A stretch of DNA of 64,000 nt from Aeromonas jandaei (GTDB lineage Bacteria > Pseudomonadota > Gammaproteobacteria > Enterobacterales > Aeromonadaceae). Below, in pieces: positions 47,265 to 55,868 of this stretch (positions are counted from its first letter, which is position 1; every line of letters starts with the position of its first letter). Below the pieces are notes generated by a model, which was not told where the DNA came from, ran no database searches, and saw nothing but the letters and a program-made list of their open reading frames with translations. The DNA is taken from contig NZ_CP149571.1 in assembly GCF_037890695.1 (NCBI RefSeq), positions 2,944,001-3,008,000 on the forward strand. The letters run 5' to 3'. Made by a program: the position numbers and the translations under genes.

Positions 47265-47822
47265 TCAGGCGCCGTAGGGGAGAGAGGAGTGGTGCAGCAC
47301 GATGCGCACCTTGCCATCATCCCCCTTTTTGAATCCCCAGCTCTTGTCTACCGTGGTCTCCTTGTTGTCGCGATCCACCAGATGCACCTTGCCCATGGTC
47401 AGCGCCATGTTGCCGTTGATATAGACGGCGGCATTGTCATAGCGGTAGCTCTGCCAGTTTTTCAGGGCAAAGCCGCTGTCTGCCGGATAGGCGCTGTTGT
47501 TGCCGACAAAATAGGCCAGCGCCCCCTCGCGGGTGGTGCGAAAGGTCTGCTCGCCACCGGCGAGGGTGGGTTTGAACAGCACCGGCCCCTGCTGGTAGCC
47601 ATACGCGCTGTCGAGTACCGCCTCGGCGGTGGCTTTGGCGCGCTCAATGCCGCCGGCCCGATAGTCATCGCTGATCTTGATGAGCGCCGCGCCCCAGGCA
47701 TCCTGCGCCGCCTTGATGTCGGCCTCGGTGATATTGTTGTTGGTGATTTCGGCCGCGCTGAGGGCGCCGCTGGCTGCCAGCAAAACAAGGGCAAGGGAAC
47801 TCTTCGTGAGATGCAACATCAT
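47265..47822 (-). CDS. Exported SnoaL/NTF2-like protein
   Basis: 185 residues. The signal peptide (TKSSLALVLLAASGALSAAE) ends near residue 23. The mature part looks like a single NTF2-like fold: a helical start with AAQDAWGAALIKISDDYRAGG (about 36-56), then beta strands ending VDKSWGFKKGDDGKVRIVLHHSSLPY. The function is unknown and it may be periplasmic. The ATG pair 47822/47819 begins the gene, with AGGAG upstream. I infer the fold from pattern only. Confidence 0.7.
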   Translation of the reverse strand: MMLHLTKSSLALVLLAASGALSAAEITNNNITEADIKAAQDAWGAALIKISDDYRAGGIERAKATAEAVLDSAYGYQQGPVLFKPTLAGGEQTFRTTREGALAYFVGNNSAYPADSGFALKNWQSYRYDNAAVYINGNMALTMGKVHLVDRDNKETTVDKSWGFKKGDDGKVRIVLHHSSLPYGA

Positions 47823-47966
47823 TGTTTTCAAACTCCTGAAAGCGATAAACGAGGGGGCAGTGTAGCGAGCGGGCATGAACGGGTTTTGAACTGTCCGTTC
47901 AGGTTTTGCTGGCAAAAAAGATTGTATAAAACACGGTTCTTGGCGGTTTGTTCGGTGGTGCCCTGA

Positions 47967-48632
47967 TCAGCGGACGGGGGTCAGCAGAGCCGAGAAGTAG
48001 CGCTCCTGCATCTGCTGCCAGCGGCCGCTCGCTATCAGCTGCTGCTGGGATTGGACAAGGGCGGCGATATCGGCCTGGCGGCTCTTGTTGAGGTAGAGAT
48101 AGACCTCGATATCGGAGACCCGTTTCCATGGTGCGGCAAGGGGGGATTGATTGGTGGGCAGCAGCCGGATCACCCAGTCGGTTCTGCCGCGCTGGAGCAG
48201 GGCGAGACCCTGCTTCTCATCGTTGAACCAGACGATGCGCCGACTGTCGAGATAGCGGCTGCACCACTGAATACCGCGCAGGCAGCCAATCAGCTCCTGA
48301 CTGGCGGGGGGCCAGCTGGCGTCCTGCTTGCTCTGGGCATAGATGGTCACTTCGCCAATCGCCGTGCCAACCGGGATCATATGCGGGTGGGTCTGCTCAA
48401 AGCCCTTGATCCGGGCGATATCCCCATCGATGGTGCTATCGGAATCAAGCAGCTTTTTGCAGCGGGCGCTGGTGCAGGGGATAAAGGTGAAATCGACCCC
48501 GGCCTTGCCAAACCACTCCTCATAGAAGGGGCGCAGCAGGGGGATATATTCCACGGGCGCCGCCAGCGACAGAGGCGCGCCCTGGGCAATCGGGTTCAGA
48601 CAACACAGCAACCACCAGCCAGCCCACTTCAT
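47967..48632 (-). CDS. Solitary periplasmic binding-protein-like protein
   Basis: 221 residues. The signal peptide (MKWAGWWLLCCLNPIAQGAP) is about 1-18. The body resembles family 3 binding proteins and histidine-kinase sensor relatives: YIPLLRPFYEEWFGKAGVDFTF near residue 28, GDIARIKGFEQTHPHMIPVG and LLQRGRTDWVIRLLPTN. Two Cys pairs (CTSARC, and C-LRGIQWC) may form disulfides. No transporter genes are adjacent. The ATG at 48632 follows GGAG and AAGG. Confidence 0.72.
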   Translation of the reverse strand: MKWAGWWLLCCLNPIAQGAPLSLAAPVEYIPLLRPFYEEWFGKAGVDFTFIPCTSARCKKLLDSDSTIDGDIARIKGFEQTHPHMIPVGTAIGEVTIYAQSKQDASWPPASQELIGCLRGIQWCSRYLDSRRIVWFNDEKQGLALLQRGRTDWVIRLLPTNQSPLAAPWKRVSDIEVYLYLNKSRQADIAALVQSQQQLIASGRWQQMQERYFSALLTPVR

Positions 48633-48966
48633 ACCTTGCTCCTTGGTCAATTTATGGGAAAGCGTAGCTGAAGTGCCATCTCTTATCTTTGCTTTACTAG
48701 AGTGACTGCATATCCACAATACATTCCTTCCTAAAGCAGATTTTTATGTAGCATCAAATTAAAAATGAATTAATAACATTTAACTCACTAGTTGGGCGTG
48801 TTTTTGATACCATAGAAATCAAGTTTATTACTGTTTCAAGACCGAGTGAGGTTTACTCAGTGTCTAATGAAGTATTTGTAAATATTAGTGGGTTTATAAT
48901 TTCCTATAGGGTCAATATAATTCATTAAATTTGATTTCAGGTTTTTTTGTACTGATTGGGGGCTGT
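48633..48966. other. AT-rich boundary region
   Basis: 334 bases where composition drops sharply from GC-rich chromosome to AT-rich DNA. It precedes the DUF4238 gene and is the left edge of a low-GC island. I found no tRNA, integrase or direct repeat marking an insertion site. Confidence 0.5.
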
Positions 48967-49836
48967 ATGGGTAGAAAGGCAAAACATCACTATATCCCGA
49001 AATGCTATTTGAAGGGATTTACAAATGGCGGGGATAATTCATCATTATTCTGGGCTGTACCAAAAAATAAAGGAAATTCATTTTCCACAACACCTAATGA
49101 TGCATGTGCGCAACGGGATTACTACACAGTTGAACATAATAACTCATTAATTGTAGAGGATTTTTACGCTGAACAAATAGAGCCTAAGATTGGTAAGGTG
49201 CTAAATTATATTGCTGAGTATTCATGTTTGCCGCCTAAAGAAGATATGAAACATCTGATTTTACTCTTAGCAACTCTTTACTTGCGTGTACCTTCATTTA
49301 GAAAATCATTAGAAGTGCCTATGTTGAGTGTTAAAAGGATCGTAGAAAGCATTAGCAATGATGTTCATATATCAAATATAGACGATTTTGACTATTCTAA
49401 AACAGACCTCATAGGAATAGAGCTAAAAATGATCGACACCGTTCAGAAGTGTTTATCAAATAAGTATTATCAGCTCTACATCGTAGATGATGAGAACGCT
49501 AATGTCTTGACCTCAGATAATCCTTTTATTCTGAGTCATCCAGAGGGTAGACCTGGATTTTATTTTGGTTTAAATACACCACGGATAGAAATTTGTGTGC
49601 CTATTTCAAGTAAAGCAATTTTGATAGCAAAAAACGAGAGGATTAATGAGGGGACGTTTAAAGCATCTAAAGAGTTAATTGGATTAACAAATTTCAAAGT
49701 AATTTACTCTACGGATAGGTATTTTTATTCGAAATCAGAGGAAGTTATTTTAGTTGATAATGAACTTTTGATATTCAGTCATAACATACGTTCGAATCGC
49801 ATCAATCTTCAAGATAAGAAGAGTTTACATGAGTGA
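48967..49836 (+). CDS. DUF4238 domain protein
   Basis: 289 residues. The N-terminal hallmark is AKHHYIPKCYLKGF (residues 5-18), followed by QRDYYTVE (about 50) and a later VLTSDNPFILSHPEG (about 179-193) typical of the family. DUF4238 has no proven function; the conserved HHY-P and SDNPF motifs suggest an enzyme. The GC content is far below that of neighbouring genes. The ATG at 48967 follows GGGGG. A second AT-rich gene on the same strand begins about 130 bases downstream. Confidence 0.8.
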   Translation: MGRKAKHHYIPKCYLKGFTNGGDNSSLFWAVPKNKGNSFSTTPNDACAQRDYYTVEHNNSLIVEDFYAEQIEPKIGKVLNYIAEYSCLPPKEDMKHLILLLATLYLRVPSFRKSLEVPMLSVKRIVESISNDVHISNIDDFDYSKTDLIGIELKMIDTVQKCLSNKYYQLYIVDDENANVLTSDNPFILSHPEGRPGFYFGLNTPRIEICVPISSKAILIAKNERINEGTFKASKELIGLTNFKVIYSTDRYFYSKSEEVILVDNELLIFSHNIRSNRINLQDKKSLHE

Positions 49837-49964
49837 CTTGTTTAGGTTATTGGTAAATATAAGACATATTGACTAATAATGTGCATGTAGCGCTTAATTA
49901 TATTTTTTTAATTTAATTTGTTCATGTGCAATCAATGTGCTGAAATTAGTTGGGAGGAGTAAAT

Positions 49965-50432
49965 ATGGTTAGCTTGGTAAACAATGAAAAATGGGCCCCT
50001 TTAATCGGAGAGCTATTTTTAACCTTTGGTTCTATAGAAATGGCAGTTCAAAAATGTATAAAGCAATGGACGACAGATGTCATTTATAACCATGTAAAAA
50101 AGGACAATTTGTCAAAGCGAATTGATTTGTTGATTAATCTTGTTAACGCGCAAGATTGCTCTGACTCAAATAAAATAGTATTAATTGAAAATTTAAAGGC
50201 TATCAGGAAGTTGCTTGAAGTGAGGAATACAATAGCACATAGTCCTCTAATGCTTTTGATTTTTCAAGGGGGAGATTCTGTAGAAGCGATAACCTCAAGT
50301 GTTAATGATGAACATTATATTGAAATTCATGAGCTTGAAAGTCATGTTATAAACATAGGGAGGTTATATGATGAGTTTATTTCATCGCTTTCAAATATCA
50401 AGATGGAAAATAGCATTTTCCCAATGACTTGA
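49965..50432 (+). CDS. Hypothetical protein with HEPN-like R-x4-H motif
   Basis: 155 residues, mostly predicted helices. EVRNTIAHSPL contains R87-N-T-I-A-H92, the R-x4-6-H pattern of HEPN ribonuclease-type domains, placed after a long helix as expected. The first half (FLTFGSIEMAVQKCIKQW) resembles the four-helix HEPN start. I cannot name the family. The ATG at 49965 has GGAGG seven bases upstream. It is very AT-rich, on the same strand as the DUF4238 gene, and could be a toxin-like or regulatory partner. Confidence 0.6.
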   Translation: MVSLVNNEKWAPLIGELFLTFGSIEMAVQKCIKQWTTDVIYNHVKKDNLSKRIDLLINLVNAQDCSDSNKIVLIENLKAIRKLLEVRNTIAHSPLMLLIFQGGDSVEAITSSVNDEHYIEIHELESHVINIGRLYDEFISSLSNIKMENSIFPMT

Positions 50433-50580
50433 TTTTTAATGGGGCTGAGATAATTCATATATAGGTTTAGTTTACATGTATGGAGCTGTATGGATTTATT
50501 TTCGAATAGTCCTGCTTATTGATGATTTATTATAAATTAAGTTTGTGTAGCACTGCCTAATCTAAAACTTTGAACTAAAT

Positions 50581-50611
50581 AAAACCCCGCCAATCAGATT
50601 GGCGGGGTTTT
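50581..50611. terminator. Terminator of tyrP
   Basis: A fifteen-base-pair stem AAAACCCCGCCAATC/GATTGGCGGGGTTTT with a one-base formal loop. It can also end transcription from the AT-rich island. Confidence 0.93.
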
Positions 50612-50638
50612 GCTATTTGGGGTACTCAATATCGGGGA

Positions 50639-51832
50639 TTACAGCGCGGGCAGCAGTCCCATGCTGACGCTGATCTGGACGCCGACAATCAGCACACCCA
50701 TGGCGCCGGCCACTCCCAGCGCCACCACGCCACCCGGGGCGCGGTAGTGGTGGGCGGGGGCCTGTTTGCGGCTCTGCCACACCAGCGCCACCGGCAGCAG
50801 TACCGCGAGGATGGCCAGCGCAATGGCGGCGTAGCCGAGGGCCATGATAAAGCCCTGCGGGAAGTAGAGGGCAAACAGCAGCGGCGGTACAAAGGTGATA
50901 AGGCCGGTCTGGCTGCGGCCCTGCCAGTTGTCCTTGCGGCGGGTCACCTTGGCCATAAAGTCGAACAGCCCCAGCGTCACCCCGAGGAAGGAGGTGGCGA
51001 GCGCCAGATCGGCGAACAGGTGCATGGCCTGATTGAAGGCGGGCCAGCTCACCAGCTTGCCGACGCTGGCGAGCAGGCTGTCGAGCGCGCCGCCATTGGC
51101 CAGCAGGGAGGATTGACCGAGCAGTCCCAGAATGGCCACCTGCCACAGTACGTAGAGGATCAGCGGCAGGGCGGAGCCCCAGACAAAGACCCGGCGCAGT
51201 TGCTTGGGGCAATCGCCGAGGTAGAGCATCACGCTCGGGATCGAACCGTGAAAGCCGAACGAGGTGAAGATGACCGGCAGGCCTGCCAGCAGCAGCCCTT
51301 CCCCGAGCGGCATGGCGAGCAGGTGTTCGCCCTGGGCGCGCGGCAGCAGCAGCGCCAGCACGCCCACCATGATCACCAGCTTGACGGTGAACATCAGCCG
51401 GTTGAGGTAATCCACCGAGCGGGTGCCGACACAGACCATGCCGCCAAACAACAGGGTAAAGGCCCAGGCGGCCTGCTCCTGGCTCAGGGTGATGCCGGCA
51501 TCGGCCAGCGCCTGTGCCAGCAGGCTGCTGCCACCGCTGATGTAGGCGGAGGCGAGGGCGTAGAACAACATCAGGATGCAGAAGGAGGCGATGCGCTTGC
51601 CCCAGGGGCCGAGCAGGTGATCCGCCAGTTGGTGCAGGTACCACTTGCCAGTATTGAGGCTGGCCTCCACCTGCAGCATGGCGGTAAAGGCCATCAGGGC
51701 CCACAGGCCAATCATCAGCAGCAGGGTGGCGGGGCCGCCGAGGGACGAGGAGGCCAGCGGCAGGGCCAGCATACCGGCGCCTATGGTGGTGCCGGCAATC
51801 AACAGGGTACAACCCAGAGTCTTGGTGTTCAT
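50639..51832 (-). CDS. tyrP: Tyrosine-specific permease (aromatic amino acid transporter)
   Basis: 397 residues with eleven membrane helices of the HAAAP family. The start MNTKTLGCTLLIAGTTIGAG is close to E. coli TyrP. FGFHGSIPSVMLYLGDCPKQL (about 188-208) is a family signature. It imports tyrosine, possibly tryptophan, with protons. I prefer ATG 51832 (GGATGG upstream) to 51841. A candidate TyrR box lies about 135 bases upstream. Confidence 0.9.
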   Translation of the reverse strand: MNTKTLGCTLLIAGTTIGAGMLALPLASSSLGGPATLLLMIGLWALMAFTAMLQVEASLNTGKWYLHQLADHLLGPWGKRIASFCILMLFYALASAYISGGSSLLAQALADAGITLSQEQAAWAFTLLFGGMVCVGTRSVDYLNRLMFTVKLVIMVGVLALLLPRAQGEHLLAMPLGEGLLLAGLPVIFTSFGFHGSIPSVMLYLGDCPKQLRRVFVWGSALPLILYVLWQVAILGLLGQSSLLANGGALDSLLASVGKLVSWPAFNQAMHLFADLALATSFLGVTLGLFDFMAKVTRRKDNWQGRSQTGLITFVPPLLFALYFPQGFIMALGYAAIALAILAVLLPVALVWQSRKQAPAHHYRAPGGVVALGVAGAMGVLIVGVQISVSMGLLPAL

Positions 51833-52469
51833 GTTATCCATCCGAAAGTGAGCGGAGATGTTGCAAACAAGAGAGAGCCAGTTGGCTGTGTCGGGAGGCG
51901 CCTCCGGGGGAAAAGCCGGAGGCTAGCAATATCGGCGTGGAAACATCTGTACCTGAAACCTGTCGGTTGTAAAAGATGGTTGCCACGTTAACGGATCGAA
52001 ATAGCGGAGACAACCCCTAAAAAGCGGATCTTGTGCTGTGGAAGGCTTTTAAGTGGAAATAAAAAGTGACACCCAGCGCTATGCGCCGAAAAAATGTGCG
52101 CCTTGAGGGCGCGATGCCAATCCGGTTGAACCGGCCCTCGGGATCGGAGGGGGTTGCTACAGGCGCTTGGAAGGGGCGGCAGAGGGCACAAAGGGGGCGC
52201 TAGCGGCCCGGATGGTTCGGCATAAGTAAAAATAGGGTCATATGGCCAAAAGCCATAAATTCAATTTATAGCGAGCCGATGGGGCGATAAACGGGCCCTG
52301 AGCAGGGGGGAAGCCCTGTCGGCCGGTTGGCCGATCTTCCGCTGGTCAAAATGGCGAGTGCAAAGGTGGGCGTTGAGAAGAAAAGCCGCACAGGCTGTCA
52401 ATTCTGGCTGCTCATGCAGGCAGTTTGTACCGGCAGCCAGTGCGGTTGTGAGCGGTTGCCGCAGGCGGC
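51833..52469. other. tyrP upstream / cra downstream region
   Basis: 637 bases between the tyrP start and the cra stop, both on the minus strand. Apart from the candidate TyrR box I see no gene. Open frames are short and lack homology. No clear terminator for cra was found. Confidence 0.45.
51968..51985. promoter_or_regulatory. Candidate TyrR box
   Basis: TGTAAA-N6-TTGCCA matches the TyrR consensus TGTAAA-N6-TTTACA at 10 of 12 fixed positions. It lies upstream of tyrP, which is a TyrR target in E. coli. Inference only. Confidence 0.4.
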
Positions 52470-53453
52470 TTAGCGACGGCGCTTGAGGGTGCGGCTTACA
52501 TAGTGCAGCCCGCTCTGGTAGTCGCCATTGACCGCCTTGAGTGCCAGCTCCAGCGCTTGGCTCGCCAGCGCGTCGTGCTGCTGGGGCAGGGAGTTGATGC
52601 CAAAGGGGAGGAAGTCGAGCAGCCGATCGTCGCCGAAGGTGGCCATGGCAAGCTGGCTCATATCGGTCTCTTGTTCCAGCAGGTAGTCCAGTACCCCCTC
52701 CATCAGGATGTAGGAGGTGGTGATCAGCGCCTCGGGCAGCTGGCCCAGCTGCTGGTGCAGATGTTTGATCAGGCTATACCCCTCGGTGCGCGAGAAGTGG
52801 GCCCCTTCACAGAGGTGGCAGGTCGCACTGTGGCTGGCGATGGCCTGCTCGAAGCCTGCTTTTCGCTCCTTACTGATCGTGAGTGCCGGCAGTGCAGTGA
52901 TCAAGGCGATATGGCGAATGGCTGGGGTGAGCAGGGAGGCGGTGAGGTCATGGCTCGCCTTCTCATTTTCACTGGCGACGGTGACGAAACGATCGGCCGC
53001 CATGCTCCGGTCGATGGCGAGGATCTGCACCCCTTGCGCCTGCTGGTTGCCATAGAAGGGATCATCCGGCGGCAGGCAGCTGGCCACCAGCAGGGCATCC
53101 ACATGGCGGCTCACCAGCATCTGGGCCAGCTCTTTTTCGGTGGCGGGCTCATCCTCCGAGCAGACGATCAGCAGCTGATAGCCATGCGCCCGCGCCCCCT
53201 GTTCCAGCCGTTTGGCCAGCTTGGCGTAACTGGCGTTCTCAAGGTCGGGCAGGATAAAGCCGAGGGTTTTGGTCTGGCCGCCGCGCAGGGAGGCGGCGCG
53301 GCTGTCCGGCTGGTAGTTGTGGGCGGTGACGACGGCCATCACCTTGTCGCGGGTGGCCTGACTGATGCGGTATTGGTCGGCCTTGCCGTTGATCACATAG
53401 CTGGCCGTGGTGCGCGAGACACCGGCGAGGGCGGCGATTTCATCCAGTTTCAT
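52470..53453 (-). CDS. cra: Catabolite repressor/activator Cra (FruR)
   Basis: 327-residue LacI-family regulator that represses the fructose operon and reprogrammes carbon flow. Fructose-1-phosphate is the inducer. The N-terminal DNA-binding domain MKLDEIAALAGVSRTTASYV is nearly identical to E. coli Cra, followed by the hinge (NYQPDSRAASLRGG) and the periplasmic-binding-protein-like effector domain (YQLLIVCSEDEP, ATFGDDRLLDFLPFG). ATG 53453 matches E. coli; another ATG is one codon upstream. It is divergent from fruB, as in vibrios, with two Cra operators between. Confidence 0.93.
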   Translation of the reverse strand: MKLDEIAALAGVSRTTASYVINGKADQYRISQATRDKVMAVVTAHNYQPDSRAASLRGGQTKTLGFILPDLENASYAKLAKRLEQGARAHGYQLLIVCSEDEPATEKELAQMLVSRHVDALLVASCLPPDDPFYGNQQAQGVQILAIDRSMAADRFVTVASENEKASHDLTASLLTPAIRHIALITALPALTISKERKAGFEQAIASHSATCHLCEGAHFSRTEGYSLIKHLHQQLGQLPEALITTSYILMEGVLDYLLEQETDMSQLAMATFGDDRLLDFLPFGINSLPQQHDALASQALELALKAVNGDYQSGLHYVSRTLKRRR

Positions 53454-53570
53454 CATATTGGCTCTGTTTGAGTTGCTAGGCCCACGGGCACTGCCTGGTA
53501 AGGGCACCGAAAAGTGTGCGCGGGATCATATCATTGAAAACCGCTCTTTGTGGGTACTTGATCAATTCGC

Positions 53571-53582
53571 TGAAACGATTCA
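53571..53582. promoter_or_regulatory. Cra operator 1
   Basis: TGAAACGATTCA, one base off the TGAAACGTTTCA consensus, in the cra-fruB divergent region. Confidence 0.85.
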
Positions 53583-53595
53583 GTCTGAGTGTAAG

Positions 53596-53607
53596 TGAAA
53601 CGATTCA
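53596..53607. promoter_or_regulatory. Cra operator 2
   Basis: A second identical TGAAACGATTCA, 25 bases from the first. The spacing of about 2.4 helical turns allows cooperative binding. Confidence 0.85.
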
Positions 53608-53763
53608 GCTTGTCAGCAGCGCCGCTTCGCAGAGATGCAGAGCAGGGTGGTAAAACCCGGTCAGGATCACATTTCGAGGTATCCCGACTATCGTCAGCTG
53701 GCAGGCAAACCGAATGTTCAATTGTGTTGACCCGGCGATGCCGGGACCTGATGGAGAGTGGCT

Positions 53764-54879
53764 ATGTTGAAGTTGGTGCGAGAGCAGATCTTGCTGGGGC
53801 AGTCGGTGGCGACCAAGGCCGAGGCGATTACCCTGTTGGCAGGAAAACTGACCGAGGCCGGTCTGGTGGAGGCGGGCTATGTCGATGGCATGCTGGCCCG
53901 TGAAGCGCAGCATGCCACCTACCTTGGCAGCGGCATCGCCATTCCTCACGGTACCACCGACACCCGTCATCTGGTGAAGAGCACCGGCGTCATGGTGGCC
54001 CAGTTCCCCAACGGCATCGAGTGGGACGAGGGGCAGATTGCCTATGTCGCCATCGGTATCGCCGCCAAGTCAGACGAGCATCTGGGCATTTTGCGCCAGC
54101 TCACCCATGTGCTGGGTGACGAGCAGGCGGCTGCCCAGCTCAAAGAGGCCACCGATGCCGACACCATCATCAATATCCTGACCGGCGCCACTGCCGCCAA
54201 AGAGGTGCAATACCTGACCCTGGCTGACTTCCCGGCCGATGATCGCGACCAGCTGCTGCTGGGCGCCGCTGCCCGCGCCAAATCCGCCGGTTGGGGCGAT
54301 GCCGCCATGGTAAGCGCACTGCTGGCTAGCGACCCTGCCTATCTGGGCGAGGGCATCTGGCTGGCCCGTGCCCATGTTCAGCAAACAGCATCGGCCCAGA
54401 CTGGCTGGGTGTTGGCCACCCCGAGCAGCGAACTTCGCGCAGGGGAGCTGCCGGTCAGCGCCATGCTACTGCTGTGCGCCGCAGATAGCGGCCATCTGCC
54501 GCAACTGGAGAATCTGGCCAAACTGGCGGCCGCCGGTCAGCTGGCGACGCTGGCGGGCAGCGAGGGGCTGGCTATGTTGCAGGCGGGGCCTGCGAGCGGT
54601 CTTTCCGAAACCTTCACCATCATCAACCCCCACGGCCTGCACGCTCGTCCCGGTGCCATGCTGGTCAAGGTGGCCAAAGAGTTTGCATCCGACATCCGGG
54701 TTGCCAATCTGGATGGCAGCGGCGAGGCAGTCTCCGCCAAGAGCCTGATGAAGGTGATCGGCCTTGGGGTCAAGTGCGGGCACCGGCTGGTATTTCGCGC
54801 CGAAGGGGCAGATGCCGAAGCGGCTCTCAAGGGGATCGGTGAGGCGATCGCCGCTGGTCTGGGCGAGGGGGCGCATTGA
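53764..54879 (+). CDS. fruB: Fructose PTS EIIA/HPr fusion (FPr)
   Basis: 371 residues. The N-terminal EIIA domain is about 1-145, with the active histidine in SGIAIPHGTTDT (about 57-68). A central M domain follows. The C-terminal FPr/HPr domain is about 280-370, with phospho-His in INPHGLHARPGAML. It carries phosphate from enzyme I to FruA. ATG 53764 is preceded by GGAG at a seven-base gap; a GTG two codons earlier is also possible. The first gene of fruBKA, downstream of two Cra operators. Confidence 0.96.
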   Translation: MLKLVREQILLGQSVATKAEAITLLAGKLTEAGLVEAGYVDGMLAREAQHATYLGSGIAIPHGTTDTRHLVKSTGVMVAQFPNGIEWDEGQIAYVAIGIAAKSDEHLGILRQLTHVLGDEQAAAQLKEATDADTIINILTGATAAKEVQYLTLADFPADDRDQLLLGAAARAKSAGWGDAAMVSALLASDPAYLGEGIWLARAHVQQTASAQTGWVLATPSSELRAGELPVSAMLLLCAADSGHLPQLENLAKLAAAGQLATLAGSEGLAMLQAGPASGLSETFTIINPHGLHARPGAMLVKVAKEFASDIRVANLDGSGEAVSAKSLMKVIGLGVKCGHRLVFRAEGADAEAALKGIGEAIAAGLGEGAH

Positions 54880-55868
54880 TGAAGATTGTCACCATTACCC
54901 TCAACCCCGCCCTGGATCTCACCACCCGTCTCGAGGCGATGAGCCTTGGCGAGGTCAATCTGGTGAGCGAGGCCAACCTGCGTGCGGCGGGCAAGGGGAT
55001 CAACGTCGCCATGGTGCTCAAGGATTTGGGCCGCGAGGTAGGCGTGACCGGCTGGCTGGGCGCTGACAATGAACAGAGCTTTGTCTCCCTGTTTGCAGAG
55101 CGGGCGCTGGATGATCACTTTGTCCGTGTCGCGGGCAGCACCCGCATCAACGTCAAGATCTCCGAGCAATCCGGTCGGGTCACCGATCTCAACCTGCCGG
55201 GGCTCACCATCCAGCACGGGGAGGTGAGCGCGCTGGAACTGGCCATCGACCAATTGGCTGCGCATGCTGAGTGGTTCGTGCTGGCGGGCAGCCTGCCCAA
55301 AGGGGTGGCCCCCGATTACTGCGCCCATCTGATCCGTCTGCTCAAGGCCAAGGGCAAGCAGGTGATCTTCGATTGCAGCGGCGCGGCGTTAAGCGAAGGG
55401 ATCAAGGCGGCGCCGACCCTGGTCAAACCCAATCTGGAGGAGCTGAGCCAGTGGGCCGGTCGTCCCATCAAGACCCTGAGCGAGCAGGCCGCTTGCGCCC
55501 GCGAGTTACAGGCTCAGGGTATCGCCCATGTGGTGATCTCCAACGGTGCCGATGGCCTCATCTGGTTTGCCCCGGATGCCGTCTGGCAGGCTATTCCGCC
55601 GCGGATGCAGGTGGTCAGCACCGTGGGTGCTGGCGATTCGCTGGTGGCTGGTCTCGCCCATGGTCTCAGCCTTGGTTGGACGCCGGAGCAGACCCTGCGG
55701 CTGGCCACCGCCGTCTCGGCCTTGGCGGTCAGTCAGGTCGCAGTCGGCTTTGACGATATCAATGTGCTCAACCCCTTGCTTGAACAGGTGCGCGTAGAGC
55801 GTCTGGATGCGCTGGCACCGGTTCAATGCCATACCCCCTCAATGGAAAACTCAGGAGATGCCCAATGA
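54879..55868 (+). CDS. fruK: 1-phosphofructokinase
   Basis: 329-residue PfkB-family kinase that converts fructose-1-phosphate to fructose-1,6-bisphosphate. NPALD at the start, AAGKGINVAMVLKDLG (about 37-52), GSLPKGV (about 137) and the catalytic STVGAGDSLVAGL (about 247-259) are diagnostic. The ATG overlaps the fruB stop (TGATG). It consumes the Cra inducer, which couples flux to operon control. The C-terminal 20 residues are polar. Confidence 0.96.
   Translation: MKIVTITLNPALDLTTRLEAMSLGEVNLVSEANLRAAGKGINVAMVLKDLGREVGVTGWLGADNEQSFVSLFAERALDDHFVRVAGSTRINVKISEQSGRVTDLNLPGLTIQHGEVSALELAIDQLAAHAEWFVLAGSLPKGVAPDYCAHLIRLLKAKGKQVIFDCSGAALSEGIKAAPTLVKPNLEELSQWAGRPIKTLSEQAACARELQAQGIAHVVISNGADGLIWFAPDAVWQAIPPRMQVVSTVGAGDSLVAGLAHGLSLGWTPEQTLRLATAVSALAVSQVAVGFDDINVLNPLLEQVRVERLDALAPVQCHTPSMENSGDAQ

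Noticed and set aside
48633..50638. Prophage or integrative element at the AT-rich island
   Set aside because: No integrase, attachment repeats, tRNA target or phage structural genes are seen, only two genes in low-GC DNA.
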